A DNA stretch of 13,824 nucleotides from an uncultured Campylobacter sp. (GTDB taxonomy: Bacteria > Campylobacterota > Campylobacteria > Campylobacterales > Campylobacteraceae). Both the position numbers and the translations under genes were made by a program. The stretch lies in the NCBI RefSeq assembly GCF_937997405.1, contig NZ_CALKTL010000017.1:1-13824 (forward strand), given 5' to 3'. Shown here in pieces: positions 5,502-12,949 of this stretch; the first letter of the stretch is position 1; each line of letters opens with the position of its first letter. The notes beneath the pieces were generated by a model that saw only the letters and a program-made list of their open reading frames with translations, had not been told where the DNA came from and ran no database searches.

Positions 5502-8285
5502 TTACGCCTTGTAAATTTTAACCGCGCATTTTTTGTAGTCGGTCTCTTTTGAAAGCGGACAGGTATGATCGAGCGTGACGCGGTTGATATAAACCTTCTC
5601 ATCAAAAAACGGCACAAAAATAAGCCCTTTCGGCGGAATGTTACGTCCGTGGAAGTCCACGCGCGCTTTTACCTTGCCGCGGCGCGACTCGATCCAGACG
5701 ATTTCGTTTTGTTGTACACCGATTTTAGCGCCGTCGGCTTCGTTCATATAGCATCTTGCCTCAGGCACCGCGCGATAAAGCTCCGGCACGCGCATAGTCA
5801 TAGTGCCCGTATGCCAGTGCTCCAGCACGCGACCCGTACATAACCAGAAAGGATACTCCTCGCTTGGCACTTCTACAGGATCCATATATGGACGGAAGAA
5901 AATTTTAGCTTTATTGGCAAGGCTTGTTTTTTCTTCGCCAGAAGTAGCGGATTTCAGATCGCCACTAGGAAGCGCCGCTTTGGCGTTGCCATAAAAGGCA
6001 AAGTCACTATCCGGAGCCGCTTTTTTAGCATAAGGATCGTATTGGGCGTTAAAGCGCCAAAGCGTTTCTTTGCCGTCTACGACCGGCCATCTAAGACCGC
6101 GCACTCGGTGATATGTATCGAAATCGGCTAGATCGTGTCCGTGACCGGTGCCGAATTTTCGGTATTCCTCCCAGAGATATTTTTGAATGAAAAAGCCATA
6201 GCCTTTAAATTCTTTGCCGTCGCTGCCGATGATGGCGCGAGAGTCGCCGTTTACTTCGGAGTTATCGAAGCTTGCCATAATTGGATCTTTTGCAGCGAAA
6301 GCCTGAGCGTCTTTGTTTGCAAATAGCACTTCAAATAGTGTAGTCTCTGGCGTATAGCCGAATTCTGAAATTTTATCCAATACGTTTGGAAGCGTGAGCT
6401 TATCATTTACCTTTATCTCGCCCCAGAAATCCTTGAGTTTGAAGCGCTTGGAAAACTCTAACATCTGCCACGTATCGCTCATAGCGTCGCCCACCGGAAG
6501 GACCTGCTGCCTCCACCACTGAGTTCTGCGCTCGGCATTACCGTATGCGCCCCATTTTTCGTAGATCATCGCGGTTGGCAGGATTAGATCGGCTACCTTT
6601 GCGCTTAGTCCCGGATATGGCTCGCTTACTACGATGAAGTTATCCATCTCGCGCGCCGCGGCTATCCAGTGGTTTGCGTTGGCGATCTGCTGCCACGGGT
6701 TATTTACCTGTACCCATAGCCATTTTATCTTGCCATCTTCAAGATTACGCAGAGCCTGCACATAATGTGCGCCCGGTTTTGGATTTATCGTACCCTCGGG
6801 AAGCTTCCAAATTTTTTCGGAAACCTTTCTGTGAGCGGGATTTGCCACGACCATATCAGCAGGTAGGCGGTGAGAAAACGTGCCCACCTCTCTAGCTGTG
6901 CCGCAAGCGCTAGGCTGACCGGTAAGCGAAAACGCTCCGCAGCCAGGTTTGGCTTGCTTGCCAAGAAGGAAATGTACCATGTAGCTTTGCTCATTGACCC
7001 AGGTTCCTCTTGAGTGCTGATTAAAGCCCATCGTCCAAAAGCTTACTACTTTGCGGTCCTTTTCGATGTAATAATCTGCCAGCTGCTTTAGCTTGGTCTT
7101 AAACGCCTCTAAATCCTCACTTTCGTCACCCTTAGCTAAAGGCGCTACGAAATCTAGCGTGTAAGGCTCCAGCGCTTTTTTAAATTCTTCGAAGCTTATG
7201 AGCCAGTGAGCATCCGATTTGTCAGAGTGTTTGTTTTCGAGTACGTCGCCCTCTTTCATACCCAGATATGCTAACGTAACGCCCTCGGATTTGCTTAAAA
7301 TTTTGGATTTTTGCTTGGCTGCAGTATCGAGCTCGGTCTTGCGGTATTTTTTATGATTTATATCTTCTCGCAAGCCGTAGCCGATATCCACAGGACCTGT
7401 AGCGAATACGCAGTGCTCTTTAATAAATTTTTCGTCTATCATCTCTGGATGGTTATAAACGATCTCTCGTGCTATGTAGTTCCATATCGCAAGATCGGTA
7501 TTTGGACGGAATATAATTTCGATATCGGCGATGTTTGAAGTGCGGCTAGAGTAGGTCGAGAGATTTATAACTTTTACGCGGTCCGGGTTGCGAAGCTTGT
7601 GGTCGGAGACGCGAGACCAAAGGATCGGGTGCATCTCAGCCATATTCGCGCCCCAAGCGATGATGGTATCGGTTAGCTCGATATCGTCGAAAACGCCCGC
7701 AGGCTCGTCGATACCGAAGGTTTGCATAAAACCTACGACGGCGCTGGCCATGCACTGGCGAGCATTAGGATCGAGATTATTGGAGCGAAAGCCCGCCTTT
7801 ACTAGCTTTGCTGCGGCGTAACCTTCCGGGATCGTGTATTGACCGCTACCAAGTACGGCAAAGCCCTCGGGACCGCCTTCGTTATAGGCTCGCCTAAAAT
7901 GCTTCTCCATTTCGTCGAACGCTCGTTGCCAGCTGATCTCGATAAATTTTCCCTTTTTGTCGAATTCGCCTTTGGAATTTACGCGCAAAAGAGGCTTGGT
8001 GATGCGATCGGCGCCATACATGATCTTTGCGTTAAAATAGCCTTTGATGCAGTTTAGACCGCGATTTACGGGCGCTAACGGATCGCCTTTGACTGCTACG
8101 ATTTTGCCGTCTTTGGTGGCTACCATAATGCCGCAGCCGGTGCCGCAGAAGCGACAGGCCGCCTTGTCCCAGCGCCAGCCTTTTTCGGCTTCGTCCGCAG
8201 CACTAAGACTGCTAGGCAAGCTAATACCCGCAACGCTACAGGCAGCCGCTGCTGCAGAGCTTTTTATAAAGTCTCGTCTATCCAT
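5502..8285 (-). CDS. napA: NapA, catalytic subunit of periplasmic nitrate reductase
   Basis: NapA reduces nitrate to nitrite in the periplasm using bis-molybdopterin guanine dinucleotide and one 4Fe-4S cluster. The product is 927 aa, the usual size of epsilonproteobacterial NapA. It starts with a Tat signal (MDRRDFIKSSAAAAACSVAG, cleavage probably near residue 30). The cluster is bound by Cys44, Cys47, Cys51 (CRFCGTGC) and Cys79 (GLNCIKGYF). Cys178 in DPNARQCMASAV is the expected molybdenum ligand. Later segments, such as GAFSLTGQPSACGTAREVG, YPFWLCTGRVLEHWHTGTMT and the C-terminal NRVTLDHTCPLSKETDYKKCAVKIYKA, are typical NapA cofactor-binding regions. The start has AAAGG eight bases upstream and lies about 40 bases from a promoter-like element. 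It is the first gene of the operon; export depends on NapD. Confidence 0.98.
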   Translation of the reverse strand: MDRRDFIKSSAAAAACSVAGISLPSSLSAADEAEKGWRWDKAACRFCGTGCGIMVATKDGKIVAVKGDPLAPVNRGLNCIKGYFNAKIMYGADRITKPLLRVNSKGEFDKKGKFIEISWQRAFDEMEKHFRRAYNEGGPEGFAVLGSGQYTIPEGYAAAKLVKAGFRSNNLDPNARQCMASAVVGFMQTFGIDEPAGVFDDIELTDTIIAWGANMAEMHPILWSRVSDHKLRNPDRVKVINLSTYSSRTSNIADIEIIFRPNTDLAIWNYIAREIVYNHPEMIDEKFIKEHCVFATGPVDIGYGLREDINHKKYRKTELDTAAKQKSKILSKSEGVTLAYLGMKEGDVLENKHSDKSDAHWLISFEEFKKALEPYTLDFVAPLAKGDESEDLEAFKTKLKQLADYYIEKDRKVVSFWTMGFNQHSRGTWVNEQSYMVHFLLGKQAKPGCGAFSLTGQPSACGTAREVGTFSHRLPADMVVANPAHRKVSEKIWKLPEGTINPKPGAHYVQALRNLEDGKIKWLWVQVNNPWQQIANANHWIAAAREMDNFIVVSEPYPGLSAKVADLILPTAMIYEKWGAYGNAERRTQWWRQQVLPVGDAMSDTWQMLEFSKRFKLKDFWGEIKVNDKLTLPNVLDKISEFGYTPETTLFEVLFANKDAQAFAAKDPIMASFDNSEVNGDSRAIIGSDGKEFKGYGFFIQKYLWEEYRKFGTGHGHDLADFDTYHRVRGLRWPVVDGKETLWRFNAQYDPYAKKAAPDSDFAFYGNAKAALPSGDLKSATSGEEKTSLANKAKIFFRPYMDPVEVPSEEYPFWLCTGRVLEHWHTGTMTMRVPELYRAVPEARCYMNEADGAKIGVQQNEIVWIESRRGKVKARVDFHGRNIPPKGLIFVPFFDEKVYINRVTLDHTCPLSKETDYKKCAVKIYKA

Positions 8286-8331
8286 GAGATTAACCTTTCG
8301 TTTAGAATGTAAATTTCTATTAACGTTTTGG

Positions 8332-8340
8332 ATAATAGCA
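8332..8340 (-). promoter_or_regulatory. Candidate promoter of the nap operon (extended -10)
   Basis: On the minus strand TGCTATTAT reads as an extended -10 (TGnTATNAT) about 47 bases before the napA ATG. Campylobacter sigma-70 promoters typically have such an extended -10 and no conserved -35, with AT-rich periodic DNA upstream, which is present. The transcription start would be near 8325, giving a leader of about 40 bases. Confidence 0.5.
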
Positions 8341-8622
8341 TAAAAAAACGGCTTAGTCTAGATTAAAATCAAGGTTTTTTCTACATAGATTTCAGATATA
8401 AGATAATAATTTTATAAATTTTAAATTTAGTGGCTTAAATTTTATCAGGATAGCGAGTTTTTGATAAATTTTAATATATATTTTCATTGAATCAAATTAA
8501 TATAATATACCGATAAATTAGCATTAAAATTTCATCAAAATTTAATCGCGCTTTGAAATAAAACGGAGCGTAATAGAATTTCAAAATTCTGTTAAAATTA
8601 TAAAACTTAGCTTAAAAAGCGT

Positions 8623-8689
8623 CTTTCGCGATAAGCGATAAATTTTACGCGCAAATACCGTCGTCGTCGAAGCGAAAGCGTAAAATTTA
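8623..8689. repeat. Two crossing inverted repeats upstream of fdhF
   Basis: TAAATTTTACGC (8639-8650) and GCGTAAAATTTA (8678-8689) are perfect 12-bp complementary arms around a 27-base spacer. A second pair, CTTTCGC (8623-8629) and GCGAAAG (8672-8678), interlocks with the first. In RNA the two stems would form a pseudoknot or be alternatives; in DNA they could be operator half-sites. A tandem GCGATAA repeat (8628-8641) overlaps the left side. No T-run follows, so this is not an ordinary terminator. Confidence 0.6.
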
Positions 8690-8766
8690 ACTATTCAATT
8701 TAATATGCGATATTTGCATATTGCTTAAATTTTGCTTAAAAAAATTCACTAATTTAAAAATTCTTT

Positions 8767-8786
8767 TATAATCTAGAAAGTATAAT
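8767..8786 (+). promoter_or_regulatory. Tandem -10 boxes for fdhF
   Basis: Two consensus TATAAT hexamers occur at 8767-8772 and 8781-8786, in DNA rich in A/T with TTGCTTAAA repeats upstream. Use of the second would start transcription near 8793. That start site helps decide the start codon: a GTG at 8791 would fall at or before the transcript's 5' end, whereas the ATG at 8821 is preceded by AAAGGA. Confidence 0.6.
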
Positions 8787-8820
8787 AGCCGTGCAAACCA
8801 AAATTCTTGAAAGGAATATT

Positions 8821-11073
8821 ATGCAGTCCAGAGAAAAGATTGTCAAAACGACTTGTCCTTACTGCGGCACCGGCTGTGGTATCGATCTTATCGTAAAAGA
8901 CGGCAGGATCGTAAACGCGCGCCCTACGCAGGCCCACCACGTGAATGACGGCGAGCTATGCTTAAAAGGGATGTTCGGCTGGGAGTTTGTAAACTCTCCA
9001 AAACGCCTTGCCAAACCTATGATCCGTAAGAAAAACGGAGTATTTGATAGAAGCGGTAAGCTTGAGGAGGTAAGCTTTGAAGAGGCTTACGATTTCGTAG
9101 CGTCTAAATTTAAAGAGACCGTCGCTAAATATGGCCCAAGCTCAATAATGGGCTTTAGCTCGGCGCGCTCAAATAACGAAGACAACTACGTTTTTCAGAA
9201 ATTTTTCCGAGCTCAGGGCAGCAATAACGTCGATCACTGCGCCCGTCTTTGACACGCTCCTACAGTGGCAGGTCTTGCCAACACGCTAGGAAACGGAACG
9301 ATGACGAACGATTTGGTAGAATTCGCTACCGATACGGACGTATTTTTACTCATCGGCACAAACACGAGCGAGTGCCACCCGATCATTGCCATGCAGATGC
9401 AGCGAGGCTTGCAGCGCGGCGCCAAGATGATCGTAGTAGATCCGAAGCGCACCGATATGGCGAAAAAAGCCGATATCTATTTGCAAATCCCGGTGGGTGC
9501 GAACATTAAGACGCTAAATACCATTATGAATGTTATCATTGCTGAAAATCTGCAAGATGACGAGTTTATTAAAAACTACGCTCACGGCTACGAGTATTTA
9601 AAAGAAGCGGTTAAGGACTTTACTCCCGAGCGCTTCGAGGCTGAGACGGGCGTGAAAAAAGAGCTCGTAATCGAAGCTGCTAGAATGTATGCTAAAGCAG
9701 GCGCAGCGGCGATCTGCTACACGATGGGTATCACGCAGTTTAGCGACGGTACCTCAAATGTCTTTTCGCTTTCAAATTTAGCTATTTTGACGGGAAATTT
9801 AGGTAAAAGAGGCGCAGGCGTAAATCCTTTGCGCGGTCAAAACAACGTCCAGGGTGCATGCGATATGGGCGCGCTGCCTAACGTCATCCCGGCAGGTGCG
9901 GTAAATTCCGCTTACGCTCAGGAGCAAGCGCGCAGAGTATGGCACTTCGAGCTAAATCCAACTCCAGGCTTTAAGCTTACGGTCGCACCCGATAAGATGG
10001 ATAGCGGCGAGCTGAAGCTGCTCTACGTTTACGGCGAAAACCCTGTAATGAGCGATCCTTGGACGGAGCACTTCGTGCATGCAACGCACCATCTGGATTG
10101 CTTTATCGTGCAGGATCTTTTCTTTACCGAGAGCGCACAGAAGGCCGACGTCGTACTACCTGCTGCCGGATGGGGCGAGAAGGACGGCACCTTTTTAAAT
10201 ACTTCCCGTCGCGTCCAGCGCACGCGCAAGGCAAGCGAGCCGGCTCCTGGCGTAGAGCCTGATTGGAAGGTCGTTTGCAATATCGCACAAAGAATGGGAC
10301 TTGAAGGGTTTGATTTTTTAAGTGCGGAAGAAATTTGGAACGAAGTGCGTGCATTAATGCCTAAATTTTTCGGCGGTATTAGCTACTATAGACTAGATAA
10401 GCTAGGCGGCATAAGCTGGCCATGTCCTGATGAAGATCATCCGGGCACACCGGTTCTTTACGCAGATCATAAATCGATGCTGCCTGACGGTAAATTTAGA
10501 ATGGTGCCGGTGCTTTACGTGGATGATAAAGAGGAGCGCGCTAAAGCTGAGGCGGATTTTAGAGCCAAGATGAAAGTCCCTGATGATTATCCAGTGGGAA
10601 GCGGCGCGCTTAGCGAGATTCCGGATGAGATTTATCCGTGCTTATTTACGACGGGGCGTAAGGTTTATCACTACCATACTGGCACGATGACGAGAGAGTG
10701 CCGTGCGCTAGAGTACGGCGCGGGTGCAGAAGGCGCGCTCATCGAGGTAAGCCCCGACATCGCACGCGAACGCGAGCTTACAGAAGGCTGCTACGCGCTC
10801 GTTAAAAATAAGCGCGGTCAGATCGCTGCGAAGCTTCGCATAAATCCGGATCTGAAAGAGGGTACGATATTTACGACTTTCCATTACAGCGAGGCCGACG
10901 GCAACGAGCTCGTGCATGCGGGCGATCTGGATCCGCTATCTGGCATCCCACCGCTAAAGATGACGATCGCAAATATCAGAAAGCTTAGCGAGAGCGAGTT
11001 TATCGAGTTCAGAAGACAAAACGAGATGTCGATGCACTCCGAGAAACCTTATCTATCGCCGGTGCATAGGTAA
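8821..11073 (+). CDS. fdhF: Selenocysteine formate dehydrogenase, FdhF type
   Basis: This 750-residue enzyme should oxidise formate to CO2 with a bis-MGD Mo or W cofactor and one 4Fe-4S cluster. It has no Tat signal, so it is predicted cytoplasmic, like E. coli FDH-H, to which it is similar in length and motifs. Cluster ligands are Cys12, Cys15, Cys19 (CPYCGTGC) and Cys47 (ELCLKGMFG, with the conserved Lys49). The frame passes through an in-frame TGA at 9250-9252 (residue 144) in the context DHCARL-Sec-HAPTVAGL, equivalent to E. coli CARV-Sec140-HGPSVAGL; His145 matches the catalytic His141. The segment LRGQNNVQGACDMG (about 337-350) carries the probable active-site Arg. The C-terminal domain contains GRKVYHYHTGTMTRECRAL. 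The ATG at 8821 is chosen because of AAAGGA seven bases upstream. No FDH cytochrome, ferredoxin or hydrogenase subunit gene is adjacent, so the electron acceptor is unknown. A normal stop at 9250 would leave a useless 143-residue fragment. Confidence 0.93.
9258..9291 (+). promoter_or_regulatory. Bacterial SECIS element directing Sec insertion at 9250
   Basis: Five bases after the TGA, TCCTA (9258-9262) pairs with TAGGA (9287-9291). Inside it TGGCA (9266-9270) pairs with TGCCA (9276-9280) around the loop GGTCT (9271-9275). The GGTCT apical loop and its distance from the TGA (GGT is the seventh codon after it) match the E. coli fdhF SECIS as I recall it (UGCAGGUCUGCA at the same place). This is the expected SelB-binding hairpin. 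selA, selB, selC and selD must lie elsewhere in the genome. Confidence 0.88.
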
Positions 11074-11076
11074 TTT

Positions 11077-11094
11077 GGGCGGTAAACTCCGCCC
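11077..11094 (+). terminator. Hairpin directly after fdhF, possible terminator
   Basis: GGGCGG (11077-11082) and CCGCCC (11089-11094) form a perfect 6-bp GC stem with loop TAAACT, three bases after the fdhF stop. The following GCTTTG is a weak T-tract, so termination may be partial. The right arm can instead pair with 11154-11159 in a longer hairpin. Confidence 0.45.
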
Positions 11095-11159
11095 GCTTTG
11101 CAAAGATGAAATTTAATCGCAGCTACGGCAAAATTTGATGAAATTTTATCTTTGCGGGC
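11091..11159 (+). other. Long hairpin in the fdhF 3' region
   Basis: GCCCGC (11091-11096) is complementary to GCGGGC (11154-11159). Inside it, the 13 bases at 11102-11114 pair with 11141-11153, with one G-T wobble. A 5-base bulge (11097-11101) is left on one side, and the loop is 26 bases. In an alternative register, 11100-11114 pairs continuously with 11141-11155. About 19 bp of stem in untranslated RNA suggests an mRNA-stabilising structure or a small RNA body. Confidence 0.5.
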
Positions 11160-11167
11160 GCTTCATG

Positions 11168-11220
11168 GCCGCTTGTGCTCACGGTGCAAGCGGCTCGTGG
11201 AATTTTCCACGCGATTTTTT
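11168..11220 (+). terminator. GC hairpin followed by intrinsic terminator upstream of fdhD
   Basis: GCCGCTTG (11168-11175) pairs perfectly with CAAGCGGC (11187-11194) around an 11-base loop. One base later CGTGG (11196-11200) pairs with CCACG (11207-11211) around AATTTT; the stem can extend by two A-T pairs. TTTTTT follows at 11215-11220. The second hairpin plus T-run is a good rho-independent terminator separating the fdhF transcript from fdhD. Confidence 0.6.
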
Positions 11221-11348
11221 AAATACAAAACTGCGAGCGCTTTAAATTTACGCACGCCGCTTCAGTACTACGGCTTTACTTCGGCGAATTAAGGCTATTT
11301 AAGCAAAATTTCACTACGATACGGGCGAAATTAAAATAAGGAAGGTCT

Positions 11349-12131
11349 ATGGAGCCGATTTATAGGGCGGAGATAGTTAAATTTAAAGGTGATGAAAGAA
11401 GGATCGTAAGCGATATCTTGGTTCGCGAGATCAAGCTTGAAATTTTGCTAAACGATAAGCGTTTCGGCGCGCTGATGGCGACTCCGAGCGATTTAAAAGC
11501 GCTTGCGATAGGCTATTTGCTGAGCGAAAATTTGATCTCGGATCCAAGCCGTATAAAAAGCATAGAGCTCGCGCCGGACGGACTTAGCGTGAATGTTTGC
11601 GGCGAGATAAACGAAAAGCGGCTAAATAGCTTCGATGCCGAAAAGGTCATCATCAGCGGCTGCGGGCGCAGCTCTACCGCAAATATTGATCCTGCAGCGA
11701 TGGCGGCGCGCAAAGTCCGCTCGGACGCTAAATTTCATAAGAGTGAAATTTTAAATTTGATGAGCGAGTTTTACACGCAGTGCGAGCTTTACGAGATGAC
11801 CGGCTGTGTGCACACCGCAAAGCTCTTTACCGCGGGCGGCGAGTATTTTATCGGCGAGGATATCGCCCAGCACAATACCATCGATAAATCGGTCGGCAAG
11901 GCGGTTTTGGCGGGGTGCGATACGCAGGGCTCGCTTCTTTTGGTAAGCGGCAGGCTAAGCTCTGAAATGGTCGCCAAAGCCGTGATGAGCGGCATTAGCG
12001 CGCTTGTTTCGCGTACGGCTCCTACGAGCCTCGGCGTCGTGATTGCACGTAAATTTGATCTTACCCTTTGCGGCTTCGCTCGCGGCGAAAATTTAAACAT
12101 TTATAGCGGCGAAGAGAGAATTTTGAGTTAA
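11349..12131 (+). CDS. fdhD: FdhD, sulfur carrier/transferase for formate dehydrogenase
   Basis: FdhD delivers sulfur from a cysteine desulfurase to the bis-MGD cofactor of formate dehydrogenase, which needs it for activity. The product (260 aa) is close to the usual family length. Family segments are visible: TPSDLKALAIGYLLSENLI near residues 45-63, the catalytic loop IISGCGRSS (101-109), TGCVHTAKLF (151-160), GEDIAQHNTIDKSVGKAVLAG (169-189, the nucleotide-binding H-N-x-x-D-K motif), and SRTAPTSLGVVIA (221-233). In the loop, E. coli has CXXC (Cys121, Cys124). Here only the first Cys (Cys105) remains; the second position is Ser108. AAGGAAGG lies four bases before the ATG. A terminator precedes the gene at 11196-11220, so it should have its own promoter in 11221-11340; I cannot place it with confidence. 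The ModE-like gene follows after nine bases. Confidence 0.95.
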   Translation: MEPIYRAEIVKFKGDERRIVSDILVREIKLEILLNDKRFGALMATPSDLKALAIGYLLSENLISDPSRIKSIELAPDGLSVNVCGEINEKRLNSFDAEKVIISGCGRSSTANIDPAAMAARKVRSDAKFHKSEILNLMSEFYTQCELYEMTGCVHTAKLFTAGGEYFIGEDIAQHNTIDKSVGKAVLAGCDTQGSLLLVSGRLSSEMVAKAVMSGISALVSRTAPTSLGVVIARKFDLTLCGFARGENLNIYSGEERILS

Positions 12132-12140
12132 GAGGGCGGC

Positions 12141-12932
12141 ATGGAGATAGATATTAAGATAGACGATAAAAAAGCAAGCGAGATCAAAAGGCTGATTTTA
12201 AATTTACTAAATCCAAGCGGCAAGCTTGATTGCGGCGCGGCGTTTAAGATCGCTGCCAAATTAGGCGTAGATGCAAGCGTCGTAGGAGATCTCGCGGCGC
12301 GCGAAGGGATACGGATAGATCGCTGCGAACTCGGTCAATTCGGCAAGCTGCAATGTAGCGGAGGTAGCATAAAAGCGCTGCAAAAGCTAGATCCGCTTTT
12401 GGATGAGAAAAGACGGATTTTTTGCCGTGACGCCCGAGCCGTAGCTAGCGGCGGAGTGGGGTTTGATACAGTGCGCTCTACGCTTAAGGAGCACGGCATA
12501 GACGTGAAATATTGTCAGCTGGGCTGCTTTAAGGAGAAGAAAGGCAAAAGAATGAGGGTAAAAACAAAAACTTGGATCGAAAATGCGCAGGGCGAGCTCA
12601 TTTTCGGCAAGGGCAAAACCGAAGTGCTGGACGTGATCGCTCAAACGGGCTCCATCTCTAAAGCCGCCGAGGTTTTGGGGATGAACTATAAAAAGTGCTG
12701 GAGCCATCTGCAAATTTTACAAAAAAATCTACAAGAGGAGCTCTTTAGCACCAAGCAAGGCGGCGGCAATGCCGCAGGCACGACGCTAAATGCACGCGCC
12801 TATGAGCTGATCGCTGCATATAAGCAGCTGCAAAGCGATATAGAAAACTACGCAAACGAGCGCTTTAAGGAGCTTTTTTTGAAAAAAGAGGGCGAGAAAG
12901 ACGCAAGTAAAGCGGCAGATAAAAACCATTAA
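12141..12932 (+). CDS. ModE-type winged-helix regulator with duplicated Cys-containing N-terminal module
   Basis: Residues about 138-235 match the DNA-binding domain of the molybdate regulator ModE: VKTKTWIENAQGELIFGKG, then the helix-turn-helix TGSISKAAEVLGMNYKKCWS (169-188), a wing with GGGNAAGTTL, and a final helix. No C-terminal Mop (molybdate-binding) domain is present. Instead, residues 22-131 contain two related modules of about 46 residues. Module 1 is 22-68 (Cys31, Cys62, ending DRCELGQFG). Module 2 is 86-131 (Cys95, Cys125, ending KYCQLGCFK). The cysteines are 31 and 30 residues apart, and each module looks like a small helical fold with a Cys-x-Leu-Gly-x-Phe end. C. jejuni also has a ModE-like protein encoded next to fdhD (Cj1507c, from memory). 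The ATG has GAGGGCGG upstream, nine bases after the fdhD stop. A role sensing molybdenum, tungsten, selenium or FDH maturation is inference. The C-terminal tail (KKEGEKDASKAADKNH) is disordered and charged. Confidence 0.85.
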   Translation: MEIDIKIDDKKASEIKRLILNLLNPSGKLDCGAAFKIAAKLGVDASVVGDLAAREGIRIDRCELGQFGKLQCSGGSIKALQKLDPLLDEKRRIFCRDARAVASGGVGFDTVRSTLKEHGIDVKYCQLGCFKEKKGKRMRVKTKTWIENAQGELIFGKGKTEVLDVIAQTGSISKAAEVLGMNYKKCWSHLQILQKNLQEELFSTKQGGGNAAGTTLNARAYELIAAYKQLQSDIENYANERFKELFLKKEGEKDASKAADKNH

Positions 12933-12949
12933 ATTTAAAGGAGAAAACG

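Larger units (their letters stand above)
8286..8820. other. Divergent control region between napA and fdhF
   Basis: About 535 bases, very AT-rich, with no supported gene. It holds the napA promoter candidate near 8332-8340 (minus), tandem -10 boxes for fdhF at 8767-8786 (plus), and another TATAAT at 8501-8506 on the plus strand with no gene close behind. It also contains a tandem GCGATAA pair (8628-8641), long inverted repeats (8623-8689), and two TTGCTTAAA copies 11 bases apart (8721-8729 and 8732-8740). AT-rich elements spaced at about one helical turn upstream of the -10 are a known feature of Campylobacter sigma-70 promoters. No canonical ModE palindrome or TTAAC-N4-GTTAA site was found by eye. 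Confidence 0.6.

Noticed and set aside
8791..9252. A separate 153-aa protein with a GTG start, as a truncated molybdoenzyme
   Set aside because: The TGA end is a selenocysteine codon followed by a SECIS hairpin, and the frame continues unbroken to 11073. The GTG lies at the likely transcription start, while the ATG at 8821 has AAAGGA before it.
9265..11073. A separate 602-aa formate dehydrogenase starting at GTG 9265
   Set aside because: It would lack the 4Fe-4S ligands and the Sec residue. There is no ribosome binding site, and the sequence just upstream is conserved coding sequence of the same enzyme.
11161..11172. The 12-mer CTTCATGGCCGC recurs at 13151-13162, in two intergenic regions
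   Set aside because: Several repeated 12-mers are expected by chance in a window of this length, and the flanks do not match, so a dispersed repeat family is not supported.
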